From Croceibacterium xixiisoli (GTDB taxonomy: Bacteria; Pseudomonadota; Alphaproteobacteria; Sphingomonadales; Sphingomonadaceae): a stretch of 64,000 nt of DNA. The notes under the pieces were generated by a model. That model did not search any database. It saw nothing but the letters and a program-made list of their open reading frames with translations, and had not been told where the DNA came from. How positions within the stretch are numbered: the stretch's first letter is position 1; every line of letters begins with the position of its first letter. Location: NCBI RefSeq assembly GCF_009827305.1, contig NZ_WTYJ01000001.1, positions 1,612,001 to 1,676,000 on the forward strand, given 5' to 3'. Shown here piece after piece: positions 36,025 to 47,454 of the stretch. A program made the position numbers and the translations under genes.

Positions 36025-38466
36025 ATGAGCATAGAGGTTCGGGACCCTTCCCGCCGCCTGCTGGACACTGTCGCCGTGGCGGCTGCGGTGCTGGCCAGTA
36101 TTGGCCTGATTCAGTTCGTCACCAGCAGCACCCAGGTGACCATGGCCTTTGCCTGCGGGCTGGTGGTCCTGGGGCTGATCGCCTTTTCGGCTGGGCGGCG
36201 GAGCCATGCGCCGGCTGCGCGGGAAGAAACTGCCGTTCCCGACTGGTCGGTCACCGTGGCCGCGATCGAACAGCCGGGCGTGGCCGTGGCGATCACCGAT
36301 CGGGCCAACCGGCTGGTCTGCGCCAATGCCGCCTATGAACTCTGGTTCGGATCCGCCTTCGCCCCGCCGCGCGTACCGGTGGACGGGGCATCTGCCGATC
36401 AGCTCAATCGCCTCGCCCGCGCCGCCTGGCGCGAAGGGGATGGCGGCACAGCGACAATTGCGGATGAAAACCGTTCCTGGGTTGCCGCTGCCGTGCGCGC
36501 CGGCCGGGCCGGGGATCATCTGATCTGGCGTTTCGCCCCGATCGACCGCAGCGATCCGCTGGGCGGGGTGGGCAAGCATATTGCGGGGCTGTTCGGCCGG
36601 GTGCTCAGCGCCGGCGGTATGGAGGTTGCACTGGTCGGGCCCGATGGCGCGATCCGCGCGGCCAATGAAGGCTTCGCCCGCCGGGCCAGCGGTGACCCTT
36701 CTGCCAGCATGGCCGGTCAGGATTTCGTCAACCTGCTGCGAACCGATGAACGCGACCGGATCTATTTCGCCCGCGAAGGGGTGAAGGGCACGCCGCAGAC
36801 GCTGGTACATCTGCCGCTGATCGATCCGACGCAGGATGGGCGCAATCCCGACGAAGCGCCGCAGCTGATGCTGCTGCTCGATTCAAGCGTCGGCATGGGC
36901 GGCTGGGGCAGCGATGCTTCGGGCCAGACCCCGCAGCTGGAAGCTTTGCTCGAACAATTGCCGCTTGGCCTGGCGATGACCGATCGCGACGGGCGGCTGC
37001 TGTTCGCCAATCCAGCCTTCTGCCGCGCATCGGGCTGCGAAGGGCGGGCCCTGCCGCCCTATCCTTCCGATCTGGTCGTGCGGCAGGACAAGACCGCCAT
37101 GGCCGACGCCGTCCGCCGGTTCGGTCAGGGCCCGGCCAGCAGCGGCGACATCGCCATCCGGCTGCGCAATGAACCCGAAGAGCCGGTGTCGCTCGGCCTG
37201 GCCGGCGTGCGCGGTCTGGGGGAAGCCGCCGTGCTGCTCAGCCTGGCCGACACGACCGAGGAAACCCGCCTCAAGCGGCAGGTCGCCCAGGCCAGCAAGA
37301 TGCAGGCCGTGGGCCAGCTCGCCGGCGGCGTGGCGCATGATTTCAACAATGTCCTGACCGCCATCATCGGCTATTGCGATCTCATGCTGCTGCGCCACAC
37401 ACCGGGTGACAGCGATTATGATGACATTCAGCAGATCAAGGCCAATTCCAACCGCGCCGCCTCGCTGACCCGGCAATTGCTGGCCTTTTCCCGTCAGCAG
37501 ACGCTGCAGCCGGCCGTGCTGCAATTGCCCGACGTCATCACCGAAGTGGGCCAGCTGCTCAAGCGGCTGCTCGGCGCAAAGATCACGCTGCGCACCCACC
37601 ACGATCGCGAACTGGGCGCCGTCCGCGCCGATCCGCGCCAGCTGGAGCAGGTGATCATCAATCTGGCGGTCAACGCCCGCGATGCCATCCAGTCCAAATT
37701 CGGCGAACATGCGCAGGGCACGCTGACCTTTTCCACCCGCCGCGTCGCCGCGCGCGATATCGGCCGGCTGGAAAGCGAGATCATCCCCACCGGCGATTAC
37801 ACCGCGCTGATTGCGGAGGATACCGGCGGCGGCATCCCGCCCGAGCTTCTTTCCAAGATCTTCGAACCCTTCTTCACTACGAAGGAACTGGGCAAGGGCA
37901 CGGGCCTGGGCCTGTCGACCGTCTATGGCATCGTCAAGCAATCCGGCGGTTTCATCTTCGCCGACAATGCGCAGAATCCCGACGGGACGATCAAGGGCGC
38001 GCGCTTCACCATCTATCTGCCCGTCCACCATGCGACCGAGGAAGAACTGCGCGCCGCTGCCGCCGGCCCGGAAGAGGCCGTGCGGCAATGGTCGGGCGGC
38101 GGGCGCATCCTGCTGGTGGAAGACGAAGACATGGTGCGCGCCGTCGCCGAACGGGCGCTGACCCGCCACGGCTACACCGTCGTCACCGCCAGCGATGGCG
38201 AGGAAGGCGTGGCCGCCATGCGCGATGGCGGCGATTTCGATCTGGTCGTCAGCGATGTGGTGATGCCCACCATGGACGGCCCGGCCATGGCCCGCGAAAT
38301 CCGCCAGGAACGTCCGAGCATGCCGGTGCTGTTCATGTCCGGCTATGCCGAGGAACAGCTGCGGCGAGAGATCAATATCGAAAAGATGCACTTCATCGCC
38401 AAGCCCTTCGGCGTGCAGCAGATCGCCGACAAGGTCGCCGAAGTGCTGCGGGCTGAGCGGCGTTAG
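36025..38466 (+). CDS. cckA: Hybrid sensor histidine kinase CckA
   Basis: An 813-aa membrane kinase. Two N-terminal helices (about 12-60) are followed by PAS-like domains (about 80-420). The HisKA domain has phospho-acceptor His438 in GGVAHDFNN, the HATPase domain has [16 protein letters not shown] and [18 protein letters not shown], and a C-terminal receiver domain has Asp744 in [19 protein letters not shown] with [21 protein letters not shown] is diagnostic of CckA, which in Caulobacter sends phosphate through ChpT to CtrA and CpdR to control the cell cycle. In sphingomonads the same relay also affects motility and envelope genes. Confidence 0.92.
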   Translation: MSIEVRDPSRRLLDTVAVAAAVLASIGLIQFVTSSTQVTMAFACGLVVLGLIAFSAGRRSHAPAAREETAVPDWSVTVAAIEQPGVAVAITDRANRLVCANAAYELWFGSAFAPPRVPVDGASADQLNRLARAAWREGDGGTATIADENRSWVAAAVRAGRAGDHLIWRFAPIDRSDPLGGVGKHIAGLFGRVLSAGGMEVALVGPDGAIRAANEGFARRASGDPSASMAGQDFVNLLRTDERDRIYFAREGVKGTPQTLVHLPLIDPTQDGRNPDEAPQLMLLLDSSVGMGGWGSDASGQTPQLEALLEQLPLGLAMTDRDGRLLFANPAFCRASGCEGRALPPYPSDLVVRQDKTAMADAVRRFGQGPASSGDIAIRLRNEPEEPVSLGLAGVRGLGEAAVLLSLADTTEETRLKRQVAQASKMQAVGQLAGGVAHDFNNVLTAIIGYCDLMLLRHTPGDSDYDDIQQIKANSNRAASLTRQLLAFSRQQTLQPAVLQLPDVITEVGQLLKRLLGAKITLRTHHDRELGAVRADPRQLEQVIINLAVNARDAIQSKFGEHAQGTLTFSTRRVAARDIGRLESEIIPTGDYTALIAEDTGGGIPPELLSKIFEPFFTTKELGKGTGLGLSTVYGIVKQSGGFIFADNAQNPDGTIKGARFTIYLPVHHATEEELRAAAAGPEEAVRQWSGGGRILLVEDEDMVRAVAERALTRHGYTVVTASDGEEGVAAMRDGGDFDLVVSDVVMPTMDGPAMAREIRQERPSMPVLFMSGYAEEQLRREINIEKMHFIAKPFGVQQIADKVAEVLRAERR

Positions 38467-38473
38467 GAGCGTT

Positions 38474-39139
38474 TTACTCGGAGCTTGGGAAGACCCAGGC
38501 GGGGCCGGGGCGGCCAGAAGGCGGCAGGTGAGACTGCAGCAGCGTCAGCAGTTGCTGTGAGATGCCGAAGAAAAGCTGGCCTTCCTGCACTACGCCGCCG
38601 CCATGACTGGCAATTGCGTTCCGCTGGCGCTCGAACGTGATCGAAGTTCCGTGGAACAGCTGACTTGGCGGCAGACTGTCGCCCCGGTGCGTCGCTGTTT
38701 CCGCATCGAAGCGGGCAAGAAACGGTTGCCAAACATCCGCCGGAACATCGAAGCGGACCGGGCCGATTTCCGAATATGCGCCACCGGCTCGCCCTTGCGA
38801 CAGATAGCCGATACTGGCCGATTGGTCCGCATAGATATCGATCGCCAGCCAATAGCCTGCCGCCTTATCGAACGCGACCACCTCTATCAGCAGTGAATTA
38901 GGGGAACGACCGGATATGGCGGTCTCCTGATGGATCAGCGCAAACGCCATTTGGGTCCGACGCACGATCAAATCTTCATCAGCGGCGTTGACAGCGGTTG
39001 TTTCGAACCGCGTCCCTGGGCACGTGCCCGTGCATTTTTTCGGCAAATACAGGACGATCGCCAGCGCAACCATCGGCACGATGACCATCATGAGCAATCG
39101 AAAATGGCGAGAAGAGAGGCTTCCAGCGGTTTTTGTCAT
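38474..39139 (-). CDS. Hypothetical membrane-anchored protein
   Basis: A 221-aa protein with an N-terminal membrane anchor (FRLLMMVIVPMVALAIVLYLP) and a soluble domain containing CTGTC (two Cys) and a C-terminal Pro-rich tail. No family recognised. ATG at 39139 is chosen as the natural start before the anchor. It is divergent from the DUF4139 genes and converges on cckA with a 7-base gap. Confidence 0.6.
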   Translation of the reverse strand: MTKTAGSLSSRHFRLLMMVIVPMVALAIVLYLPKKCTGTCPGTRFETTAVNAADEDLIVRRTQMAFALIHQETAISGRSPNSLLIEVVAFDKAAGYWLAIDIYADQSASIGYLSQGRAGGAYSEIGPVRFDVPADVWQPFLARFDAETATHRGDSLPPSQLFHGTSITFERQRNAIASHGGGVVQEGQLFFGISQQLLTLLQSHLPPSGRPGPAWVFPSSE

Positions 39140-39227
39140 TCGTCTTGCATTCAGTTTGCAACACGCATTCAATAGCACGGTAACGGAGAATTGCTCGCTC
39201 CGAACAGGACAACAGGGAGAATTGGGA

Positions 39228-40742
39228 ATGGCACGTCAGGCATCGTTGGTTTTGCGCGCGGCATGCTTTGCCATCCCCGCCATCGTCCCTGTTATGTCCC
39301 ATGCCCAGACCGCTCCCGAAACCGAACAGACCTCTCAGGGCGATGTCTCGGTCACCATATACAACAACAACCAGGCGCTGGTGCAGGATATCCGCCAGCT
39401 CAACATCGCCAATGGCCGCAGCACCGTGTCCTTCCCCGATGTTTCGGCGCAGATCCGGCCGGAAACGCTCAGCTTCGCGGCCGCCAACACCGCAATCGTC
39501 GAACAGAATTTCGATTTCGATCTGCTCACGCCCGGCAAGCTGATGGAAAAGGCGATCGGCCAGACGATCACGCTCGTGCGCACCAATCCGGCCACCGGCG
39601 TGGAAACCCGCGAACGCGCGACCGTGCTGTCCACGGCCGGCGGCGTGGTGGTGCAGATCGGTGACCGGATAGAGGTGCTGCGCGATGACGGCCTGCCCGT
39701 GCGCGCCGTGTTCGATCGCGTGCCGCCCAATCTGCGCGCGCGCCCGACGCTCTCGGTCACGCTGCAGAGCACGCGCGGCGGCGCCCGTCCGGCCTCGATC
39801 CGCTATCTCACCCCCGGGCTCGGCTGGGGCGCCGATTATGTCGCGCTCTATGATGAAACACGCGGCACCATCGATATGCAGGGCTGGGTCACGCTGACCA
39901 ACAACACCGGCACCACCTTCCATGCGGCCAACACGCTGCTGGTTGCGGGCGAGCCTGGGGAGGGCGGCGGGTATCAGCCGCCCCGGCGCGGAGTGACCTC
40001 GCGCGGTCGCATGGCCCCCGGCACGCAGACCGCCGATCGCGAACGGCTCGGCGATTTCTACCTTTATCCGATCGCCGAACGCACCACGATCGCCAATGCC
40101 CAGACCAAGCAGGTCAGCTTCCTGGATTCGCAGGGCGTTCCCGCGCGCAAGGTCTATGGCCGGGAAGTCGGCTGGCTCAGCAGCGACGACGCGCCGGTTG
40201 CGGTCAGCAGCCAGATCGCCTTCTCCTCTTCCCGTGAAGGCGGGCTGGGCGACGCGCTGCCCTCGGGTACGGTGCGCTTTTATCAGCGCGATGCGCAGGG
40301 CAATCCGCAGTTCATCGGCGAAAACGGTATCGGCCACACCCCCATGGGCAGCGAATTGACGCTCCGCACCGGCGATGCCTTCGATATCTTCGTCCAGGCG
40401 GAGGTTGAGGCGCGCGACAAGATTACCGCGGCCGAATATGAACGCAGCGCCCGCTATCGCGTGATCCAGGATGGCCAGGTTACACGCGAAGTCGAGGTGG
40501 AACAGGCGGTCGATTTCTGGCGCACCACCATGCGCTACACCCTGACCAATGCGAAGCCCGAACCGGTCGAGGTCGAACTGCTGCAGGGTGGGCTGGACCG
40601 GGGCTGGTGGGGCCGCGATTTCCGCGTCGTGAATGAAGATGTCGCCGGCACGCAGATCAATGCCGACCGGCGCAAATATGTCATCACCGTGCCGGCCAAC
40701 GGCAAGCGGGAAGTGCGCGTCACCTACGAAACCCGTTATTGA
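39228..40742 (+). CDS. DUF4139 domain-containing exported protein, copy 1
   Basis: A 504-aa protein with a signal peptide (about 1-26, ending SHAQ) and a mature part rich in beta strands. It shows VTIYNNNQALVQDIRQL at the N-terminus, GWGADYVALYDETRGTIDMQGWVTLTNNTGTTF in the DUF4139 core, and VPANGKREVRVTYETRY at the C-terminus. DUF4139 proteins are probably periplasmic or outer-membrane associated; their biochemical role is unknown. The next gene starts 12 bases after its stop and codes for a divergent relative. Confidence 0.86.
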   Translation: MARQASLVLRAACFAIPAIVPVMSHAQTAPETEQTSQGDVSVTIYNNNQALVQDIRQLNIANGRSTVSFPDVSAQIRPETLSFAAANTAIVEQNFDFDLLTPGKLMEKAIGQTITLVRTNPATGVETRERATVLSTAGGVVVQIGDRIEVLRDDGLPVRAVFDRVPPNLRARPTLSVTLQSTRGGARPASIRYLTPGLGWGADYVALYDETRGTIDMQGWVTLTNNTGTTFHAANTLLVAGEPGEGGGYQPPRRGVTSRGRMAPGTQTADRERLGDFYLYPIAERTTIANAQTKQVSFLDSQGVPARKVYGREVGWLSSDDAPVAVSSQIAFSSSREGGLGDALPSGTVRFYQRDAQGNPQFIGENGIGHTPMGSELTLRTGDAFDIFVQAEVEARDKITAAEYERSARYRVIQDGQVTREVEVEQAVDFWRTTMRYTLTNAKPEPVEVELLQGGLDRGWWGRDFRVVNEDVAGTQINADRRKYVITVPANGKREVRVTYETRY

Positions 40743-40753
40743 GGGCGACGGCG

Positions 40754-42379
40754 ATGCGCCGCCTTGTCACACCCCCACGCTGCGGCTGGCTGATCCTCGC
40801 CGCCGCTGTCATGTCGGGCATCCCGGCCGTGCCCGCCACCGCGCGGGAGACTGTGGACGCCTCCGCGCCCCAGTCGCTCGCCGTCACGCTCTATCGTGAT
40901 CCCAATCGCGGAGAGAGCCAGGCGATGAATCGCAACTGGCCGCAGGGTTTCGCGATGATCACCGAAACCCGGCAGGTCACCGTGCCGCCGGGTGAAACCA
41001 CGATCCGCTTCGAAGGCGTGGCCGAAGGCATGGTCGCGGTCAGTGCCATCGTCACCGGCCTGCCTGGCGGAACGCTGGAGAAGAACCGCAACGCCGATCT
41101 CCTCAGCCCGGCGGCGCTGGTCGATGGCACGCTGGGCAATCGCGTCACCATCACCCGCACCAATCGGGCGACCGGGGCTGAGGTCGCGGAAGAGGCTGTC
41201 GTCCGCACCCGCGCCGATGGCGGGCTCGTGCTGCAGACTGCCGACGGTTTTGAGGCGGTGCGCTGTTCCGGGCTGCCCGAACGACTGACCTTCGACCGCG
41301 TACCGCAGGGGCTCTCCGCGCAGCCGGTCTATTCGATCAACACCAACAATGCCGCCGGCGGCACCTACACCATCCAGCTGACCTATCTGGCCTGGGGCTT
41401 CGACTGGCAGGCGCATTATGTCGCGCAACTGGCCGAAGGGGGCGATGCGCGGAACATGCGCATGGGGCTCACCTCCTGGCTCACCCTGCTGAACGACAAT
41501 GGCCAGAGCTTCCCCGATGCCGAGCTGCTGGTGGTGGCGGGTAAACTCAATGTCACCAGCGATTACCGCACCCTGGCCGCCGCCCCCCAGGCGCGCGGGC
41601 TGCAACTGACCTGCTATCCGCTGGGCAGCACGGCGGCCGGCACCCCGGTCGAAAGCCTGATGCCTCCGCCACCGCCGCCCCCACCGCCGCCGGCCCCTGC
41701 CATGGCTGCGCCGATGATGGAGGAGGTCGTCGTCACGGGAAGTCGCCTGCAAAGGGCCGGTGCGGCCATGGTCGCGGTGGAAGAACAATTGGGCGATCTC
41801 AAGCTCTTCCGCGTTCCCGAACGAGTCACCGTCTCGGCCAAGGGCCTCAAGCAGGTCGCCTTCCTCCAGCGCGACGAGGTGAAGGGCCAGCTGGTTTATC
41901 AGGGGCAGTGCGATCCCTGGAATGCCGATGAAGACGCGGTCGCCGCGCGGATGCGGTTCGAAACCGTCAATGACAAGGCGCATGGCCTGGGCGTGGCCAT
42001 GCCGATGGGCGGGATCAGCTTCTTCGAACCCTCCTCGGCGGGTGAACTGCTGGTCGCGGAACAGCAATTGCGCGATCATGCCGAAGGGCAGGATGTGGAG
42101 ATCGATATCGGCGAAAGCGCGCAGGTCTTTGTTACCTGCGATCTCGTCGGCGACGCCGATCCGCAGGCGGGCTGGGCCAATATGCGCGCCACCATCACCA
42201 ATGCCAATCCAACGGCCGCGCCCTTCCGGCTGCAATTCGGCCAGCCGGGCGAATGGGTGTTCCGCCAGCTTGCCGGCCTGCGGGTGAAGGACGGCATGCA
42301 AGTGAAGGATGTCACCGTGCCCGCCAATGGCCAGCTGGTGGTGAACTGGCGTATCCGGAGCGCCTCGCTTGGCAGCTGA
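40754..42379 (+). CDS. DUF4139 domain-containing exported protein, copy 2, with receptor-like motif
   Basis: A 541-aa relative of the preceding protein with a signal peptide (cleavage near ATA|RE). The two share NNNxAGGTxTIQLTYLAWGFDWQAHY-type DUF4139 core and a C-terminal VPANGQLVVNWRI. Between two halves is an inserted linker: a polyproline run (304-314), then Ala/Met-rich residues, then EEVVVTGSRL (323-332), a motif otherwise typical of the N-terminus of TonB-dependent receptors. ATG at 40754 is used; TTG at 40739 is an alternative. The pair is an operon of duplicated, diverged genes. Confidence 0.82.
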   Translation: MRRLVTPPRCGWLILAAAVMSGIPAVPATARETVDASAPQSLAVTLYRDPNRGESQAMNRNWPQGFAMITETRQVTVPPGETTIRFEGVAEGMVAVSAIVTGLPGGTLEKNRNADLLSPAALVDGTLGNRVTITRTNRATGAEVAEEAVVRTRADGGLVLQTADGFEAVRCSGLPERLTFDRVPQGLSAQPVYSINTNNAAGGTYTIQLTYLAWGFDWQAHYVAQLAEGGDARNMRMGLTSWLTLLNDNGQSFPDAELLVVAGKLNVTSDYRTLAAAPQARGLQLTCYPLGSTAAGTPVESLMPPPPPPPPPPAPAMAAPMMEEVVVTGSRLQRAGAAMVAVEEQLGDLKLFRVPERVTVSAKGLKQVAFLQRDEVKGQLVYQGQCDPWNADEDAVAARMRFETVNDKAHGLGVAMPMGGISFFEPSSAGELLVAEQQLRDHAEGQDVEIDIGESAQVFVTCDLVGDADPQAGWANMRATITNANPTAAPFRLQFGQPGEWVFRQLAGLRVKDGMQVKDVTVPANGQLVVNWRIRSASLGS

Positions 42380-42398
42380 CTATCGGCCAATGGCGCAG

Positions 42399-42434
42399 AT
42401 TTCCTACGTTTTGCAGGGAAACGTAGGAAATTTT
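42399..42434 (+). terminator. Terminator after DUF4139 copy 2
   Basis: A perfect 13-bp stem (42399-42411 with 42419-42431), 7-base loop, followed by TTTT. The stem is less GC-rich than other terminators here. Confidence 0.65.
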
Positions 42435-42435
42435 C

Positions 42436-42450
42436 GTTCTCCTCTTGTTC
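42436..42450. promoter_or_regulatory. LexA (SOS) box upstream of recA
   Basis: GTTC-N7-GTTC, exactly the alphaproteobacterial LexA consensus, 78 bases before the recA ATG. It indicates LexA repression and damage induction of recA. A GGAAC follows at 42455-42459, adding local symmetry. Confidence 0.8.
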
Positions 42451-42527
42451 TTATGGAACAAAGTGGGTACATACACCTTCGTTGAAGAACACCGGGGCAA
42501 CCCTAGCTAACTGACGGAGGCCATGTC

Positions 42528-43595
42528 ATGGCAGCGGAACTGAAGCTGGTTTTTGAAAAGGAATCCAAAGTGGACCGTCAGAAGGCGCTCGACGCAGCGC
42601 TCGCGCAGATTGATCGCGCGTTCGGCAAGGGCTCGGCGATGAAGCTCGGCCAGAAGGAAGCGATGCAGGTGGAAGCGATTTCCACCGGTTCGCTCGGGCT
42701 GGATATCGCGCTGGGCGTGGGCGGTCTGCCGCGCGGCCGCGTGATCGAAGTCTATGGTCCGGAAAGTTCGGGCAAGACCACGTTGGCGCTGCATGTCATC
42801 GCCGAAGCGCAGAAGGGCGGCGGCACGGCGGCTTTCGTCGACGCCGAACACGCGCTCGATCCGGTCTATGCGAAGAAGCTGGGCGTTGATATCGACGAAC
42901 TGATCGTGTCTCAGCCCGATACCGGCGAACAGGCGCTCGAAATCGTCGACACGCTGGTCCGCTCCAACGCGATCGACGTGCTGGTGGTCGATTCGGTTGC
43001 CGCCCTGGTGCCGCGCGCTGAAATCGAAGGCGAAATGGGCGACAGCCATGTCGGCCTGCAGGCGCGACTGATGTCGCAATCGCTGCGCAAGCTGACCGGC
43101 TCGATCAGCCGTTCGCGCTGCATGGTGATCTTCATCAACCAGCTGCGCATGAAAATCGGCGTGATGTACGGCAACCCGGAAACCACCACCGGCGGCAACG
43201 CGCTGAAGTTCTACGCCTCCGTCCGTCTCGACATCCGCCGCACCGGGCAGATCAAGGATCGGGACGATATCATCGGCAACGCCACCCGCGTGAAGGTGGT
43301 GAAGAACAAGGTTGCCCCGCCGTTCAAGCAGGTCGAATTCGACATCATGTATGGCGAAGGGATCTCCAAGATCGGCGAAATCCTCGATCTCGGCGTGAAG
43401 GCCGGCATCGTCGAAAAATCGGGCAGCTGGTTCAGCTATGATTCGATCCGCATCGGTCAGGGGCGTGAAAACGCCAAGAACTTCCTGCGGGAAAATTCCG
43501 AAGTTTGCGACAGGTTGGAAGCCGCGATCCGCAGCCGCACTGACGCTGTCGCCGAAGAGATGATGACGGGCCCGGACGCGGACGACGACATCTGA
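42528..43595 (+). CDS. recA: Recombinase RecA
   Basis: A 355-aa ATP-dependent strand-exchange protein, also co-protease for LexA. Walker [10 protein letters not shown] is at 77-85; the Walker B region [20 protein letters not shown] loop and [28 protein letters not shown] are all canonical. The acidic C-terminal tail (GPDADDDI) is present. GGAGG precedes the ATG. Regulation by the LexA box at 42436 is expected. Confidence 0.98.
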   Translation: MAAELKLVFEKESKVDRQKALDAALAQIDRAFGKGSAMKLGQKEAMQVEAISTGSLGLDIALGVGGLPRGRVIEVYGPESSGKTTLALHVIAEAQKGGGTAAFVDAEHALDPVYAKKLGVDIDELIVSQPDTGEQALEIVDTLVRSNAIDVLVVDSVAALVPRAEIEGEMGDSHVGLQARLMSQSLRKLTGSISRSRCMVIFINQLRMKIGVMYGNPETTTGGNALKFYASVRLDIRRTGQIKDRDDIIGNATRVKVVKNKVAPPFKQVEFDIMYGEGISKIGEILDLGVKAGIVEKSGSWFSYDSIRIGQGRENAKNFLRENSEVCDRLEAAIRSRTDAVAEEMMTGPDADDDI

Positions 43596-43654
43596 TCTTC
43601 AAGAAGCGGCGCCTGCCTGATCACATCGGGCAGGGCGGTCGCTTGCGGAAACGG

Positions 43655-43700
43655 GGCCGGCGTGCATTCCTTGCGGGGAACGCGCCGGCCTCTTCCGTTT
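43655..43700 (+). terminator. Terminator after recA
   Basis: An 8-bp GC stem (GGCCGGCG 43655-43662 with CGCCGGCC 43683-43690) around a 20-base loop, followed by TCTTCCGTTT. The second half of the loop can pair partly. Confidence 0.55.
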
Positions 43701-43796
43701 CGGCTCAAACATTTCCCCAACCAAAAGCTTACCTCTTGTTGCGAATTGATCGCAAAATTGCCATGATCGCGACCTGTCGAAGCGAGGGAACGAACA

Positions 43797-44621
43797 ATGG
43801 CACTGGCGCATGACTGGCGCGGCAAGACGGGCGACAGCTGGGCCGCCGAATGGCGCCGGACCGATCGCAGCTTCCATGCGCTGACCGCCGAACTGCTGCG
43901 CCGCGCCAGCGCCCATCCTTTCACGCAAGCCCTGGAAATCGGCAGCGGAGCGGGGGAACTCGCCATCGCCTTGGCCGACCGATCGCCCCAGGCGCAGATC
44001 ATCGGCGTCGATCTGTCGGACAGTCTGACGCAGACCGCCATCGCCCGCGCCCCGGCCAATGCCAATCTCGCCTTCGTCGCAGCCGATGCCACGCTGTGGC
44101 AGGCGCCCGACGGCTTTGCTCCGCAGCTGCTGCTCTCACGCCACGGCGTCATGTTCTTCGATGATCCCGTGGCGGCCTTCCGCCATTTCCACGATCTCGC
44201 GGCGCCGCGCGCGCGGCTGCTGTTTTCCTGCTTCCGCAGCCCGGCGGAAAGCCCCTTCTTCGCCGATGTCGATGCCCTGCTGCCCAACCCGGCAATCTCC
44301 GCCGATCCGCTGGCGCCGGGGCCCTTCGCCTTTGCCGACCCTGCGCGAATCGAGCTGATTCTCGGGGCATCAGGCTGGCGCGATGTCACGATCACCCCCT
44401 TCGACTTCGCCATGATCGCCGGCGCAGGCGAGGATCCGGTGGCCGATGCCATGGACTATTACACCAGCATCGGACCGGCCGCGCGCAGTATGGCCGCGCT
44501 CGATGATGCCGCGAAACAGGCACTTCGCGCGCAATTACGGCATTATGCTCATGCAAATCTGCACGGCGGGCAGATTTCCGCCGCGGCCGCAATCTGGATC
44601 GTCGAGGCACAGAAAGGCTGA
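43797..44621 (+). CDS. Class I SAM-dependent methyltransferase
   Basis: A 274-aa protein with SAM-binding motif I EIGSGAGELAIAL at about residues 47-59 and motif II region IIGVDLSDSL. The remainder follows the Methyltransf_25-type fold. The substrate is not indicated by sequence or neighbours (recA, alaS). The start has a GAGGG-like site 10 bases upstream. Confidence 0.85.
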   Translation: MALAHDWRGKTGDSWAAEWRRTDRSFHALTAELLRRASAHPFTQALEIGSGAGELAIALADRSPQAQIIGVDLSDSLTQTAIARAPANANLAFVAADATLWQAPDGFAPQLLLSRHGVMFFDDPVAAFRHFHDLAAPRARLLFSCFRSPAESPFFADVDALLPNPAISADPLAPGPFAFADPARIELILGASGWRDVTITPFDFAMIAGAGEDPVADAMDYYTSIGPAARSMAALDDAAKQALRAQLRHYAHANLHGGQISAAAAIWIVEAQKG

Positions 44622-44725
44622 ATCGGGCCTCGATTGGGGCATTTGTGTCGCTGATCGGCTATATCTGTTACACACAGCGCCTTAATCCGCTTGTCGGGCG
44701 GGTTCGCGCGCCTTAATTCGTGGCC

Positions 44726-47398
44726 ATGAACTCTACCAACGATATCCGCCGCACATTTCTGGATCACTTTGCGGCCAATGATCACGTCATCCGGCCGTCT
44801 GCGCCGCTGGTGCCCTATAATGATCCCTCGCTGATGTTCGTGAACGCGGGCATGGTGCCGTTCAAGAATGTCTTCACCGGGCTGGAAACACCCCCGGCAC
44901 CACGCGCGGCCAGCAGCCAGAAATGCGTCCGCGCCGGCGGCAAGCACAATGATCTGGACAATGTCGGCTATACCGCGCGTCACCTGACGCTGTTCGAAAT
45001 GCTCGGCAATTTCAGCTTCGGCGATTATTTCAAGGAACGCGCCATCGAACTGGCGTGGGATCTGATCACGCGCGAATTCGGCCTGCCCGCCGATCGGCTC
45101 AGCGCCACCGTCTATCACACCGATGATGAAGCCTTCGAACTGTGGCGCAAGATCGCCGGCCTGCCCGAAGAACGCATCATCCGCATCGCCACGAAGGACA
45201 ATTTCTGGGCCATGGGTTCGGATGGTCCCTGCGGCCCCTGTTCGGAAATCTTCTGGGATCACGGCCCCGATGTGCCCGGTGGCCCCCCCGGCTCGCCGGA
45301 TGAGGATGGCGACCGTTTCGTCGAAATCTGGAACCTCGTCTTCATGCAGCATATGCAGGAAAACGATCAGATTGTCGCGGATCTGCCGCGCCCCAGCATC
45401 GACACCGGCATGGGTCTGGAACGTATCGCCACCGTGCTGCAGGGCGTGCACACGGTCTTCAAGACAGACACATTCCGCAAGCTGATCGCCGCGAGCGAGG
45501 ATCTGACCAGCACCCGCGCCGAAGGGGCGCAGCAGGCCAGCCACCAGGTGATCGCCGATCATCTGCGTTCCACCAGCTTCCTGATCGCCGATGGCGTGCT
45601 GCCCTCCAACGAAGGGCGCGGCTATGTGCTGCGGCGGATCATGCGCCGCGCCATGCGCCATGCCCATCTGCTCGGCGCGAAGGAGCCCTTGATGCACCGC
45701 CTGGTGCCTTCGCTGGTCAGCGAGATGGGGCAGGCCTATCCCGAACTGCCGCGCGCCCAGGCGCTCATCACCGAAGTGCTCGAACGCGAAGAAACGCGCT
45801 TCCGCCAGACTCTGGAGAAGGGGCTGCGGCTGCTCGACGATGCCACCGAGGGTCTTGGCGAAGGCGACAGCCTGCCCGGCGCGACCGCCTTCCGCCTCTA
45901 TGACACCTTCGGCTTCCCCTATGATCTGACCGAAGACGCCCTGCGCGCGCGCGGCATCGCCGTCGATCGCGGCGGTTTCGATGCCGCCATGGCCGAACAG
46001 AAAGCCGCCGCCCGCGCCGCCTGGAAGGGTTCGGGCGCGGCTGCCGATGGCGAACTCTGGTTCGACATCGCCGAACGCGAAGGCGCCAGCGAATTCACCG
46101 GCTACGGTGCCACGGCCGGCGACGGTCGCGTGGTCGCCCTGCTGGTTGACGGCGCCGAGGTGGAAAGCGCCTCTGCCGGTACGGACGTCACCGTGCTGAC
46201 CAACCAGACGCCGTTCTATGGCGAAAGCGGTGGGCAGGGGGGCGATGCCGGCACCATCCGTGATGAAAAGGGTCTGTCGATCCTCATCTCGGATACGGCC
46301 AAGCCGCTCGGCCGGCTGCACGCGATGCAGGGCCGGATCGAAAGCGGCACCATCACCCGTGGGGAAACCGTCCATCTGGCCGTCGACGCCGATCGGCGCG
46401 ATCGCATCCGGGCCAACCATTCGGCCACCCATCTGCTGCACGCCGCCTTGCGCAACCGCCTGGGTGATCATGTCACGCAGAAGGGGTCCTCCGTCGCGGA
46501 AGATCGGCTGCGCTTCGACTTCTCCCATCCCAAGCCGCTGACGGCAGACGAAATCGCCGCTGTCGAGGCGGAGGTGAACGCTGAAATCCGCCAGAATGAG
46601 GAAGTCCTCACCCGGCTGATGAGCCCGGACGATGCCGTTGCTGCCGGCGCCATGGCCCTGTTTGGGGAGAAATATGGCGAAGAGGTTCGCGTGCTCTCCA
46701 TGGGCCGCTCGGATTGGCAGGGCAGCGGCCGCAATTATTCGGTCGAACTGTGCGGCGGCACCCATGTCCGCGCCACCGGCGATATCGGTCTGTTCCGGAT
46801 CATTTCCGAAGGCGCGGTGCAGTCCGGCGTTCGCCGGATCGAGGCGCTGACGGGTGAAGCCGCCCGCCAATGGGTCGTGGGTCGCGAAGATCAGCTCAAA
46901 TCGGTCGCCGCCGTGCTGCGCACCAGCCCGGACGAGGTCGAAGGCCGCGTCGTCGCCCTGGTGGAAGAACGCCGCCGGCTCGAACGCGAACTGGCCGACG
47001 CGAAGAAGCAGATCGCTCTCGGTGGCGGCGGCGGCGCAGCCGCGCCGGCCGCAGACGAGGACATCGGCGGGGTGCGGTTCTCCGGTCAGGTGTTCGACGG
47101 CATGGATCCCAAGGAACTGCGCGGCCTGCTGGATGAAACCAAAAAGCGGATCGGTTCGGGGGTGGCTGCCATCGTCGCCATCAACGAAGGCCGCGCGGCC
47201 TTTGCTGCTGCGGTGACAGAGGATCTGGTCGGCCGCTTCAGCGCGGTCGATTTCGTCCGTGCCGGGGTCGAACAACTGGGCGGGAAGGGCGGCGGCGGCC
47301 GGCCTGACATGGCCCAGGGCGGCGGCCCCGATGGCACCCGCGCCGCCGATGCACTCAACGCCGTGCGCGCGCTGCTGTCAGGCGAAACCGTTGCCTGA
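44726..47398 (+). CDS. alaS: Alanine-tRNA ligase
   Basis: An 890-aa class II synthetase with editing and C-Ala domains. Motif 1 and 2 regions ([32 protein letters not shown]), motif 3 ([15 protein letters not shown]), the editing-site zinc ligands in [11 protein letters not shown], and the later CGGTHV are all present. A glycine-rich linker ([11 protein letters not shown]) precedes the C-Ala domain. Start ATG 44726 or the GTG two codons earlier. Length matches the family (about 875-890). Confidence 0.97.
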   Translation: MNSTNDIRRTFLDHFAANDHVIRPSAPLVPYNDPSLMFVNAGMVPFKNVFTGLETPPAPRAASSQKCVRAGGKHNDLDNVGYTARHLTLFEMLGNFSFGDYFKERAIELAWDLITREFGLPADRLSATVYHTDDEAFELWRKIAGLPEERIIRIATKDNFWAMGSDGPCGPCSEIFWDHGPDVPGGPPGSPDEDGDRFVEIWNLVFMQHMQENDQIVADLPRPSIDTGMGLERIATVLQGVHTVFKTDTFRKLIAASEDLTSTRAEGAQQASHQVIADHLRSTSFLIADGVLPSNEGRGYVLRRIMRRAMRHAHLLGAKEPLMHRLVPSLVSEMGQAYPELPRAQALITEVLEREETRFRQTLEKGLRLLDDATEGLGEGDSLPGATAFRLYDTFGFPYDLTEDALRARGIAVDRGGFDAAMAEQKAAARAAWKGSGAAADGELWFDIAEREGASEFTGYGATAGDGRVVALLVDGAEVESASAGTDVTVLTNQTPFYGESGGQGGDAGTIRDEKGLSILISDTAKPLGRLHAMQGRIESGTITRGETVHLAVDADRRDRIRANHSATHLLHAALRNRLGDHVTQKGSSVAEDRLRFDFSHPKPLTADEIAAVEAEVNAEIRQNEEVLTRLMSPDDAVAAGAMALFGEKYGEEVRVLSMGRSDWQGSGRNYSVELCGGTHVRATGDIGLFRIISEGAVQSGVRRIEALTGEAARQWVVGREDQLKSVAAVLRTSPDEVEGRVVALVEERRRLERELADAKKQIALGGGGGAAAPAADEDIGGVRFSGQVFDGMDPKELRGLLDETKKRIGSGVAAIVAINEGRAAFAAAVTEDLVGRFSAVDFVRAGVEQLGGKGGGGRPDMAQGGGPDGTRAADALNAVRALLSGETVA

Positions 47399-47418
47399 TC
47401 TGAGAATCACATAATACG

Positions 47419-47454
47419 AAAGGGCGCCTTCCATCAGGAATGGCGCCCTTTTTG
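47419..47454 (+). terminator. Rho-independent terminator for alaS
   Basis: A 10-bp stem AAAGGGCGCC/GGCGCCCTTT (47419-47428 with 47442-47451), extended inward by TTCC/GGAA, then TTTG. A near-identical stem recurs at 48145-48178. Confidence 0.82.

Noticed and set aside
44549-47275. 908-codon open frame opposite alaS
   Set aside because: It mirrors alaS codon structure, has no ribosome site or domain, and alaS is unmistakable.
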